A stretch of 64,000 nucleotides of DNA from Neelides folsomi (Eukaryota > Arthropoda > Collembola > Neelipleona > Neelidae). A program made the position numbers and the translations under genes. This document shows, in pieces, positions 46,601 to 58,550 of the stretch (positions are counted from its first letter, which is position 1; the number at the start of each line of letters is the position of its first letter). The notes under the pieces were generated by a model. The model saw only the letters and a list, made by a program, of their open reading frames with translations. It had not been told where the DNA came from and made no database searches. The stretch lies in contig JAQGBZ010000131.1 of NCBI GenBank assembly GCA_034687125.1, positions 1-64,000 of the forward strand, given 5' to 3'.

Positions 46601-49600
46601 TTTTACTTTTATCTACATTACATAAGATTTGATAATGAGGAAAATTTACTGCCTACTTGAATGATTATTTGTATTTTTGAATTTGTAAAAAAATTTATAT
46701 TTTAATCTTAAGTGCTGGGTTCCAAGACAAGTTGTTCAACCTTACAAACCTGAGGCTATGCAGCAATCGGATGGATTTTTAACTTCATCGAGGTTTAAGG
46801 TATCGAAATCTCACTTACACGATAGTCAAGAACTTCCTTCGAGTGACACAGCGCCGCTGCTTTTAACAGCAGCGAGCATCAATACGGATGTCGGGAAGTC
46901 AAAAAAGAAACTTCTTTCAATTCCTATTGAATTTCAAGATCACGATGAGGATCATGAGTATCATGAGATATCTGATGAAGAAAATGAAATATTAAAACGG
47001 GGAAGAGATAGATCTATTGGACTTACTAATCCAGCTCTCAGTTCAAAATCTCAATCACCTTTGGAAAGTCCAAAATTTGAGGTATTTTTATTGTAATTTT
47101 TTTTCTGAAATCTATAAATATTGTTTTAATTACGATTTAATTATTTAGAATTCATTTGATTTGGGGCCAAGTTTAATGGATGAAGTATTTGAAGCACTCC
47201 AACAAGAAGACCAAAACCCTGACGAATCCAATTTAAAAAACGAATTGAGAGAAATGGCTAGAAATAAAAAAAAATTTGCAACGGTATTATCTGTTACCAT
47301 TTAATAAACATTTGAGGGTGTATAATTTTTAATGTTAAATTAGAATTGTACACATTGAAATTATTTATTTATACTTTAAGGTTAAACCAATCTCATCATC
47401 TGACAGAAGAACGTTGGATCATGCAATTGCAATTGCAAATGAAATCGCGACTAAATCAATGTTTGAATTAGATCGATCTGAAAAACATTTCAATACAAAC
47501 ATGTCTTTAGACGATATTTCTAGACCGATAACCCCAAATTCTCCTATACACAGACGAAAATTTTCATTTATATTAGGAACAAATAAGAACTCAGATAGAG
47601 AAAGAAGAAATTACTCTCAAGAAGCAGCTTCAATCCCTGATATACAGGTACTATACATACTTTTTTGTTCCCTCGTATTAATTATAATTTAAATATTATT
47701 TATTATATAATGTGTAGGCAAAATATTCGTTCTGTTCAATTAAAATTAATAAAAAAATATTTAAAATGCTATATTACAATTAATTATATAAAATGTATTA
47801 TATTACTGAATACTGCAAAATAATTTAATTAATTATAGGCATCATTGTCTGAAGAAGCAAAAGAAGCCTATAATTCTCTGATTGAAAAACCATCAATTGG
47901 TATTTTTTTTACAAAATCTTTCATTGTTTAATGAATAGGCATAATACTTATTGATATAATACTTATATTGTAATACATACTATACTTATTTTACTTAAAT
48001 ATGATATATCTATATAGGCATACTCAAAAATAAAATATTTTTATATCTCATTAAAATCATTATATTATAATAGTACAAGGGTGACCAAAGTAAATGGATT
48101 CTCTTGTGAAATAAGTTTAGGGGAACTTTTTTACAATAAATATACGGGTTTATAATAGTACTAGAAATTAGATACTAGAAATTTCGATAATATCATTGAC
48201 TATAACAAACCAATAAATGTATGTAAGTAATTTTTTAAAGTGCTGAGGGACTTTATGCATTATTATAAAAGAGTTGACGAATAGACATAATGAAATTGCA
48301 ATATAAATCGATATAATTTTTTTTAAAAATTCCCTAATATTATAAATTATAATACATTGCACTATTTCCTTATGAGTCTCCAATAGCTTTGGTCATCATG
48401 TATTCTCATAAGACATATGATGCGTGAAAATATATTAAATAAAAAATAAAATTTAGGTTTTTTGACGCCGTCATATGAAAGGAATCATACGTTTCAATTT
48501 CCCGATGATTACGAAAAAGCAAAAGATTGTGCATTATTGGAAGACGCATCATCACTCCAGGAAAATTTTCTCTCGTTTGATTCCTCTTTAGAGAACAAGT
48601 CGAAAAATATAATAGATATTACAAGCCAATGCGAAGCAACAGATGAAGATGCAGAGGACGAACTTTCTTTGAATCCTTTAAGATTACTTAGAATGAATAA
48701 AACCGCTGCTCTTAACATTCTTCCTCTTCCCCCAAGAGAAAGAAATATATCATTAGAACAGAATGGGCAAACGAGGCATCAAAGAAAATTCCCTCTTCTA
48801 ATATCTGGTAAAGGAAATATCAAGAATTGGCCCCCGCCTCCACCTCCAAAGCCTCAAAGACAGCTCATAAAAGCAAGTTCAACTGAAGAAAAATCACCTC
48901 GTGCTCCTCATCCAACTTTTCTTTTTACTAGACATCATTCGGCTGATTCTGAAACAACTGACGTAGCTGACTTTGTGAATGTTATTGCAGGCGTTAAAGA
49001 TATGGATTTTAAAACGAATAGAGCGAGTAAAAAAAATTCTCAAACTCAGGAAACTATCAAATTATATGAGAATTTTATAGAAACTGATGAAATTGACTTT
49101 AACTTTGATAAGTTAAAAGTTGACAATGAGGAATTGACTAAAAAGAAGAGTAATCAAATGTTACAAGCACACATTTCTAAAAAAATGGAAAAAGATAATT
49201 TACACGGTGCTCAAAACGAAATCTCAGAAGATCCAAACATCAACTTTGAAACTGGAATTAAAAGAACCAATTGCTCTTTATTAAAAAATATGGACGTGCA
49301 CTCTAATCTCGATTTACCAGATCAAACTCAAAGTACTAATTTGAATTCAAAGAAGATTCAAATAATTAAAAAAGTTTTTGGAGATACGGTAAGTTTTTTC
49401 TATTTTAATTTATAAAAATTTTTCAAATTATTAATTAATAATTATTACTTATTGTACAAATTCTAACGTATGAATGGTAGATAGAAATATTTTTACAAAT
49501 ACAACTTGGATTTTTAATATTTATGTATACAAAAAAGATAATACTGAAATGTAAAACTTTTTAATTAAAATAATATAATGCAGGAATTCAAATGATAATA

Positions 49601-50074
49601 TTTTTTTAAAAAGAAAAACTTGAAATTGAAAAATGGAAATTTCTATATTTAAGGGTATTCAATTTACAAGTTTTTCTTTAAAAAACAAAGATATAATTCG
49701 TTTTTATTATTCCCTAGCAGATTGAGGTCAAAGACTGTGAATGGGCCTTAAATTTGACAAATGGAGATTCGGCTCATGCTGTAAAATTTTTGAGACTGAA
49801 AGCTCTTATTCCAGAATCAGTTTTTCTTTTTGACATCGAAAAAACTTTGTCAATTTTAGAAATGTCGCATTGGGACGTAGCCCTTGCGTCATCGTTCTTG
49901 CTTAGAGCTCAAGAGAAACGTACATTAAATAATTCAAACATCAAAGAAACATCGAACTCATCAATATCAAATAATAATGAATTTCCAGAAAGATACGAAT
50001 TGGCTAATAATAATGAAACAAATGAAAATCAAGAAGGCAATGAAAAGGGGCTTTTTTTCCCCACAAGAGTTTAA
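43635..50074 (+). CDS. Ack: Ack, Cdc42-associated non-receptor tyrosine kinase, 16 exons
   Basis: Exons: 43635-43727, 43864-44001, 44330-44533, 44595-44744, 44814-44962, 45059-45199, 45345-45624, 45848-45954, 46181-46335, 46460-46593, 46713-47081, 47149-47283, 47381-47647, 47839-47899, 48457-49388, 49721-50074; 1222 residues. Domains: SAM-like (1-77); tyrosine kinase (about 113-385) with GSGEFG (126-131), VAIK (K151), HRDLAARN (D246), DFG (264-266) and [15 protein letters not shown]3 (about 386-440); [19 protein letters not shown] (488-502); an EGFR-binding/Mig6-like stretch containing [13 protein letters not shown]; a proline-rich [13 protein letters not shown]; and a C-terminal UBA region (about 1106-1170). 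All catalytic residues are present. This order is specific to the Ack/TNK2 family, which signals downstream of Cdc42 and receptor endocytosis. The donor AAG|GTTCTT after exon 1 is non-ideal. Confidence 0.94.
45651..45728. repeat. Intronic hairpin in Ack
   Basis: In the intron after the kinase exon, ACTTATACTCTATTCCAAAA and its follow-on CCAACCTTC pair with GGAAGGTTTGGTTTTTGGAA and AGTATAAG downstream. This makes a stem of about 28 bp with a loop under 20 bp. It lies 26 bp after the donor of the exon ending 45624. It could be a small transposon or a structured element near the splice site. Confidence 0.6.
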
Positions 50075-52322
50075 GTCGTTACACTTTTTCTCTACTTTTT
50101 TGTCCATTTATAAACATTTGGACTAACTAATATTAAAACTTTAATGCTCGCATTTGAATTTGAAACATTTTAAAATTATATTTAAATCGTATAATTAAAA
50201 AATACATGTACTATGTAGTAGTTCGTTAATTTTTGTTAAAATATAAAATTAAGGACACCCGAGAGCAAAAACGATTAATCTCAAAAAACATTTTTAATTT
50301 AATCGTAACTAATGAATTTAAATTAATCAAACAACACATTTCTATTGTGAAGATAATCAAAGTAATATAACAAATAAGAGAATACTATAAGGGTTGATTA
50401 TAAATATCGCTAATTACTTTGTTCGTTGTTTAAAGTTGGATTTACTTAAATCCTATTTTACAAATATTTTACTCTTTTCATATTAATACTTGGAATTGGA
50501 ATACAAATTGAAACACTCATGTTGTACAAAACAATGGATTATCTTTCTTTGACATTGAACTACCAAGAATGTACAGTGAGAATTAAAAAGTTTCAGCTTC
50601 TCTCATTGCGGATATGAAAAAGCTCTCTGATTTGATTCCCCACGAAAAGAGAGGATTTTGGAAAAATCTTGACCCTCAATTGAATGACGCGTTTAATAAT
50701 TAGTTAAAAACGTTCCTCCATACATAACATTATTATAATTTGAATTCATCACTTATAATTTCAAATTACATTTGATTTACTATTCTCATAACATTGAATT
50801 AAAATTATATTCGAAGAATAAATTAAAAATGACGTTACTAACGCTTAAATTAAATTTTTTTTGAGATTAATCGTTTTTCCATATCGCTGTTCCATATCTT
50901 ATTGTCTAATCGAATAACTTCTTTTAATTCTCTATAATTATAGTTGATTAAAAATTTAATATACATACAATTTCTCTTAAAAGACAAGTCTACCAATATT
51001 TATTTTCATCAAATATTAGACATTCATGTACTAGTACTCTTTCAATTGGATATTTTAGATTGACGTTTAAGTTGGATATATACCATATTGGTATATACAG
51101 CGTGTTTACTTTGTGCCTTTCTTTTTTAAATTCTTAATAACTAAGGAAGTAGTATTATTAGGAATTTAAAAAAGGTACAAAGTAAACAAACTGTATATAT
51201 ACCATATATACCATTGGGTATATTATATAATTAAAAATTATACACTAATGGTAATTATTACTTTGTATTTGTTTTATGAGTTATGAGTTATGAACCTAAG
51301 TACCCATCCAATAAATATTTTAACATTAGGTATGCGATGTTTTGGCTAGTTCATTTAATGGATGCTATTATGTGGCAACTTTATTCTAACTTTTCTAGAA
51401 GTTCCACATTATTCTACTTATCTTGTTAATGCAATGTTATGTAGTATAATTTTAATATATTAATACAGACATTTATATGCCCAATCACTACAACCTATAA
51501 CTTCATAAATGGTAAATTATTTTGAATTTAAAGCGACCCTACTCAATCTTAACAATTTAACTCATTATTACCTAATGTTGTCCCATACTATGTATTCAGG
51601 CTAACAATACATATAGTATAATAGTAGGCAAGTTACAGTTTACAGTGTAGACTGTAGACGCATAAACCACGCCTAGGATGAGATTGGTAACAGTTTGGAC
51701 AAGTGGGCTGTCCATCCCTCTCTTTCTGCTCAACGGAGAATCCCGGGTTGTGAGAGGTGCACATTATGGTGTTCGTCCTCCCTTTAATCAACTGCGCCCG
51801 CTCAGCACTTCCTCCTCATCCACAATTCCTCTCTTGGGGCACTTGAAGCTAATTCCCCTCACACTCCTCATTGTCGTGAGCGGTCGGCGAGGACAAGGAG
51901 ACACGTGCTGGACGTCTGCACACCCTAACAATTCAAACATCCCTAAGAGTTGCTGAAAATTCCTCCACGTTCCTTGAACATCTTTACCAATTCATTTGCA
52001 CTACCCATTGACCAAAAGTGATTAGATTACAAAATACAACTATGGTCGTCACTTCTATACAAACTCACAATCATCAGAGCAGAAATACAGTGTTAATGTT
52101 TTAATTACCTAATCTCCATTATGGGTAGATAAAAAGTTGAAACAACTATCATCCAATTTCTATGTACTCATAATACTAATACCTATACAGTACACATACA
52201 TACAAAAGTTCCCACTGATCACAAATTGATAAATGTCTCAATCAATTTAATTTTAAATACTCTTTGACTCTGATTCTGATACTAACACTCATTCTTGTGT
52301 TCAAAACTCGAGGGAAATCATC
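50075..52322. other. Spacer between Ack and the bHLH gene
   Basis: AT-rich Ack 3' flank up to about 51,600, including the small element at 51098. The interval 51,650-51,955 is clearly less AT-rich. It has a CACGTG E-box near 51,903, and lies 0.4-0.7 kb upstream of the bHLH start codon, so it may be its proximal promoter. A 92-codon frame there has no recognisable protein. Confidence 0.4.
51098..51193. mobile_element. 96-bp MITE with TA target site
   Basis: The left end CAGCGTGTTTACTTTGT and the complement of the right end CAGTTTGTTTACTTTGT match closely and continue into CCTTT and TTTAAATTC. TA flanks both sides (51096-51097, 51194-51195). The two arms nearly meet. The CAG start and TA duplication fit Tc1/mariner. 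Confidence 0.75.
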
Positions 52323-53196
52323 ATGTTTGGAAACGGAAATCTTGAAAACTTAGATTTAGAAGCAATGAACAGACAATTTTTCGAATCAACTCATTTTGAA
52401 CTCATGTCGGATAGCTTTTATGGTCATGGAGAAAGTTCTAATTCAAATGATCTTGAAGAAGACTGTGGTCTTTTAGACGACGATTCCGTATCTGGAACAA
52501 GTGATCAAGAATCGAGTATAAGATCAAGAAGACGGCGGAAACGGTGTCCACAACAACAAATACAACAACGACAAGCAGCGAATATGAGAGAGAGGAAGAG
52601 AATGCAAAGCATTAACGACGCATTTGAAGGTCTTCGAGCTCACATTCCAACTCTGCCTTATGAAAAAAGACTGTCGAAAGTTGACACGCTTCGCTTGGCC
52701 ATTGGATACATTAATTTCTTGTCAGAATTATCGAAAACAGAAAGAGGAGTGGAAGCACGGGGGCCTGCACCTGAACCACCTAAAAAAGTTGTAGTTCAAA
52801 GTGCTCACAGAGGTAAATTTTTTTTCATATTTGAAGATATTGTTTTTAAGTCTTTAAAATAGAGTAATTACGTAGTTTAAATTTTTTATTAGTGGTGTAA
52901 CATTTTATTATATGCATGTTGTGTTATGTTATAGGCTTATTTAGTTAAGTAGGTTTGTAATACATGTCTTATTATTAGTAGACTCTACCTGTAGAGGAGG
53001 CATATACATTAGCTTAAATGTAAAATCTAATGGCAAAATTACTATAATCCTAGGTGGCAATTTTGGCCCTATAGGGGGCTATTCTCTTTCCTGGTCAAGT
53101 GAAAAATGCGAAAGTTTTGGATCCATAATGGTAGCAAAAGTCTGGACCCCTGAAGATCCTCGAGCCATCAGACAGACGGGAGTTTATACGGAATAG
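52323..53196 (+). CDS. Fer1 (Ptf1a): Ptf1a/Fer1-type bHLH transcription factor, 2 exons
   Basis: Exons 52323-52812 and 53054-53196; 210 residues. An acidic N-terminus and a basic stretch (RSRRRRKRC) precede the bHLH at about 83-136. That domain contains [40 protein letters not shown] and [10 protein letters not shown], which is nearly identical to the vertebrate Ptf1a domain. The second exon encodes the two tryptophan motifs SLSWSSEK (W177) and KVWTPEDPR (W194). In vertebrate Ptf1a these dock on RBPJ/Su(H) in the trimeric PTF1 complex. Family knowledge: Ptf1a drives pancreas and inhibitory-neuron fate; the arthropod homologue is Fer1. The closest alternatives (Fer2, Fer3) lack these C-terminal motifs. 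The gene is followed by over 10 kb without another gene. Confidence 0.94.
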
Positions 53197-56100
53197 TATA
53201 GAACTAATTAATAGAATGTAATACGTATTTAATATTATATTATGTATACTTGCACAAATCTCTCATATTAAAAATTCAAACTGAAGAGTCATAAAGCCAT
53301 AATACGAGTACCGATGATACATTATCAAAAGATCGAATACGAGTACTATCTATACATAAGATTAGTACTTGTACGTACTAATAATAAACTATGTATTTTA
53401 GTACATGTGTACGCACCAAATAACGATACATTATTATAATTATATAATATAAAAGCTTTCAACTAATATACAGGTAATATGAAGTATAAAATTATCTCAT
53501 TTATCTTATTAGGCTCTTCGGTCTTGTCATCAATTCCAATATCTCTTTTTCCATTGCCATTGTATAGATATAAAATATCTAAAATAACCAACAATGCATA
53601 TTTCTATTTCAATATAGCATAGCACTGTAAGACCAATATCTAAAAATGGTTTCCGTAATAAATAACTTTAATTATTACTCAATATTTTAAAAAACTTCAA
53701 ATAAATACATTATCTGTTTGATTCATAAATTGATAATTGATAATACAGGATTGTACATATATATTTAAATGGAGTTCCCTTTTGTTTTACTATTTACGTA
53801 TAATTGGACGATGTTTAAAATTTTAATTACCTTTTACTCTGATATTGACGTTTTATTCAAAAATTCAATAGGAAAATTCATTTTTTAAATATGGTTGATT
53901 TTTGAATAACTTTTTGTTTAATTAATATTAACCACAATTAATTATTTGAGTCTTTTATTTATTGTCTTCATTATTCTGCCCAAAACCCATAGTCGCGTTA
54001 TTTTAAGATTGGAACAATATTGAAAATAGTAAGTCAATAAAAGACAAAATTACCTTTACATCAGTAGTAATTCGATTTATATATAAGATTTATAGACATT
54101 TTGATAAACTATAAAATCTTTTTTAAAATTCAAACAAACTACCTATGTATATACACGTCGGATATCGGCAATCATGAGTGAAACCCAAGTAAATCTTTTT
54201 AAAACGCTCAATAGGGGCTAGGAGATTAAGTTGGTTTAGGAAATTCTTATTTTTTATTTTTTACATTTCGTTATTAAATCAGGATTAATTTACTAAACAT
54301 TTTCAATAATGCACTTGAAGGATTTATCACTTCTCATACTCACGATCTCCGATTTTTCGAAAAGGGTATTTTATTTATAAATTAATGTTTTTTCCTGCCG
54401 TGACATAAAAACCTATGTCGGCTATGTCTCACTTTCATGGATTACATAATTAAAATCATAATTAAAATCATACTTTTTATTGTATTAATGTATTATAATA
54501 CAGAAAATTGTATTGTTTAAAAAAAATTTTAATATGAGATTTCTAGTCCCAATTTCATTATTTCATACTAGTCATACTAAGTTCTCAATTATTTATAAAT
54601 ATTCCAAAAGCTTTAATTTTATTGGATCTGGGGTTTCGTCAAAGCTAAATTAAATCCCAGCATATTACTTTAATGTAAGTTTAAATTAAACGAATTATAC
54701 ATTATCGTTTGGTTAGTTTTAAATGTGATACTGAAAGTTAAAATGTAATATAGTTATATGGTACTATGTATATGTAAATTATTGTCTTAAATTTAGGTTG
54801 GGCATATCTGGAAATAAATTATGATTAATTTATCAATTTTATTTATTATACTTAATTATGGTGTAACACATATTAATATTAGATATAAAACTCCAAATAT
54901 TGACATACATACGTATTGACATATAGTGTATTAAATACCGAGTTAAATAGGTATGCATATTTTAAATATTATGTTATTAATAAATAGACTTGATTTTACA
55001 TATAAGTTGTCTTAATGCATTACATGTGTCTTTCTCCCATATTTTAATACATAAATATTATGGTGGTCAGTGGTCACCCTGTTGGACACATTGTAAGTTT
55101 GTGATATGTACCTTGTATCATTTATTTACTTACATATTATTAAGGTTCTTATACCACATTGACACTATAAATGATGGTGTGTTTATTTATAGCTTGTCGT
55201 GATAAGCATATAGTTTAATCTATAATTTAATGATTACCCAATGAAAATGTATTGCTTTGGTTTAATACCAATAATTTTGACATTATAAATATTGCAAAAA
55301 CCGAATTTATAAAACAAAAATATAATAAAATGAAAACACTATAAGAGGTAAAAATTGTGTTTTTTAATGTTCATTAACTTGGATAACAATTAAGAACCAA
55401 TAAATTACGATATATTCTTATTATACTGAATCATCCCTGATTTATACAGACAGAAATAATGTAAATGTTATTGGTGGTATATGCTATGACTATGAATGAT
55501 AGATGATAGATGGTACAGATAATAGTTATTATGTAAAATATCTGTTTTTGTCTCGCTGCAGTCAGTTAAATTCATGATAGTTTTATTTTTTATAAATTAC
55601 AAAATGTGTAAATGTATTACAATACAAAATTATTTTAATATAAATATTATATACATACAATAAAAATACACAAAACCAAGTGATAAGTTAAATTGGTATG
55701 TTATTCATATATAATTTGCTCATTTCTCCATATCCCTGATACTTATTCCATGATTCCATGCAAAAGAAAGGATCGATTGAAGGGAGACAAAGAGTTGACG
55801 GACAGCATAGCATGGAAATTGAAGAAGTGGGAGAAGCAACTTTAGCGGACCGAATTGAATCGAATAATAAAAGAAGCCAGGTGTCAATTTTCCCACCGCT
55901 CTATAGGAAAGTCTGTAGTACCTATATAAATATATGTATAATGTATACACTATACACGCCTAATACCTTGGTATAACTTGTAGTACTTTCAGCAGAAAAT
56001 CTTTGAGACTCTTTCTCCCTCCCATTACAAATTCCCATCCTCCTTTCTCCCTTCTTCTCCATCGACTTCTCTTCTTCCCACGGAGCCCTTCCTTCTAACG

Positions 56101-57500
56101 CTCAATAAGGAAACCCTGTAAATGTACGCATTTAATAAATACGTAAATATGTAAACAAAGACATCAATTTTATATATAAGTATATATTTTATTATATACA
56201 GAATATACACATAGTACCTATGTATCTAATATATTGCAATATAAATTATCTGAAAATATTGCCAAAAGCGGTTTTTAAAAAAAACAGTTGGTATAATTGA
56301 ATGAAATTAACAACTAAAGGTAGGTATTGGTAGATTCGAATTCGAACTGCTTAATTTAGAGCAAATAATAATATGATCGCTATTTTGTACATGACTCTTG
56401 TGTCATGTAAAGGTTTATAAGTTTTTACTCTACACGCGACCTATCGTGACCTTTAAGAGCCATATGACAAAAAGTTAGAGGATTAAATTGCATCTCTGCA
56501 TGTCATCAGGTGGGTGAGTTGATTTTCTTTCCTTTTGTAAACGATCATCATTAAAATGTCCCTCATTTTTGGATTTGACAAACTCGGAACATGTGACACG
56601 CTATGAAATTCCAAAACGGAAGAAATGGAAATTTGGTTTATGTATCTTGTGATAAATGACAAATACTACAATATTAGTAGTATGGATACATTATATTACC
56701 TTTAAATATTGTTAGTTCGACAATGAAATTAAGTAAAGACAAGCTAAAATTATAATTCGAGTACTGATTATTATTACACAAGGCAATATTTTATATTTCG
56801 AATAAATAAATCTATAAAATAAATAAACAAAGAATTGCAAAATATCTATTTTAAAAGTAATGGAAATGAAAGGAGTTCTGATAGCGTAAAGAGCTCTTGA
56901 AATCGGAGGATAAAACGCCCAAGCTTAAATTCGAGTACTCTTGATGAATAGAAATCTATCCTTTGTTAATCTGAGCAGAGGGAGAAACGATGGAAAATGA
57001 GTCAATAATTGACCTCTTGAGCTTCACTCATTTCGATATCTTTGAAAAGAAAAGGTTTGAAATAAATTAAACTCATTACCATTACAAATATATCAAATAT
57101 ATGAACTATGAAAATTCGTTCATTAATTTGAGTAATTTTATTTAAATGAGAGGGAGGAAGTTCTACGGGTGGTGGTGTAAAGCTGTGAACACACGACCCA
57201 TCATCATCGATCCCTTCCTCATCCATTCACCTGATTTCCTGCCATAAATCCAATCTTCCCCTCCTAGTAGAAACTCAAATTAACCGTGTCGATTCAAATA
57301 AATGAGACTCATCCTTCACATCGCAGGCATTGCATTTATCATCCATACCATTTTCATATGGATGTTCGAATTAAACGTTTAAGTATTCATCAATTCTCAC
57401 ATCAGATTTTCATTTTTAACATCTAACAATATCAGTAAACCATAAGGATATGTATCAATGTACGAGTCGTTATGTACTATGTACTACATGTTTGGTCAAA
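53197..57500. other. Downstream of the bHLH gene, no gene seen
   Basis: AT-rich throughout. An AATAAA near 53383 could end the bHLH transcript. Two patches at 55,740-55,900 and 55,990-56,100 are less AT-rich, the second strongly pyrimidine-rich. The short frames on both strands do not resemble proteins. Confidence 0.45.
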
Positions 57501-57559
57501 ATAGGAAAAAAAATACTCGAAGATTCATTTTCTATTTTACAGGCATACTGAGTACATAA

Positions 57560-58550
57560 CTGTTTGAAATTGACAGGAGCAACCAAGTTGAACTTTCAGA
57601 CCGGATATCCTTTCAATCCAATTGTTCGCAACCCAAACCTTCATTAAAGAGTGTCAAGCTTGGTGGGGAAGTAATATGCATTGAGAGAAGGCCTAATGCA
57701 TTATTTACATAAAAAGCATCGCAGGGCAAATCATTCCTGATAATACTGATAACAAAGGTCTTTGCTGGGCACGACAGAGTTTAAAGGATACGAACTATGA
57801 ACTGATAGGACAGGGGGGGAATATCACCTCAGATGGATGAATGAGGTTAATCACTCTGTGCTTATGAAGAATATTAGAGCATTATTGGTCATCCACGATG
57901 GCCCACGAACGGAACAGAACAAAAGGTGAGTTGGGATCGAGCAGAACAGAGAAAGGGGCAGGGGTTTTGGCAACCGAGACGCATTGTTGTCCTATAGGTA
58001 AGAAATGATGCATGAGTTAATTGGTTTGATACGGGAAGGTTGAATGTATTCATCTCTTATTTGTGGTGGCGAAGGGAGTATTTCTCCCATCTTCCCTCAA
58101 CCAAAGAGCAAAGGGTGCTCTGCTCACCCTCGCCATTTCAATTGGTTCCGGATCTATTCAGGGCTTCATCCCGGTTGTCCTGTAGCTATCAATTCGGATT
58201 TCAGGATTCTCGTCGTCACATTGAAAAAAGAACCATAGTTAAAAGTTCATTTGGGGGCTCGGCATGGAAAGGAGAGAGGTGAGGTAGAGAAGTGGAGATT
58301 ATAAAGTGGTTATTCCCCTACTGAACCTTGATGAGCCGAGGGGCCCTTCAATTCCAATTGTGTGATCGGGCAGAGAAAAGTTTGTGAGGAGTCCAGCTGT
58401 GCTGAGTTTACAAATTATCAGCTCTCTTCATCCAAACCGTATAAATACGTACACCTTTATTTTCTTTGGATTACTCATCCAGCCTCAAATCCACACCATA
58501 TAGCTTATGGAACGTTGAATGAATCCATACATAATAATATACAGACATAA
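57560..58550. promoter_or_regulatory. Less AT-rich island, candidate distal regulatory region
   Basis: About 1 kb of markedly higher GC in a gene-free, AT-rich stretch. Overlapping frames in two registers (58040-58282 and 58044-58238) indicate base composition rather than a coding constraint. It may be an enhancer of the bHLH gene or of a neighbour outside the window. There is no direct evidence beyond composition. Confidence 0.25.

Noticed and set aside
51678-51956. 92-codon plus-strand frame before the bHLH gene
   Set aside because: No family resemblance and no downstream splice partner that I could identify.
58040-58282. 80-codon and 64-codon overlapping frames
   Set aside because: Two registers are open at once with no protein similarity; explained by local composition.
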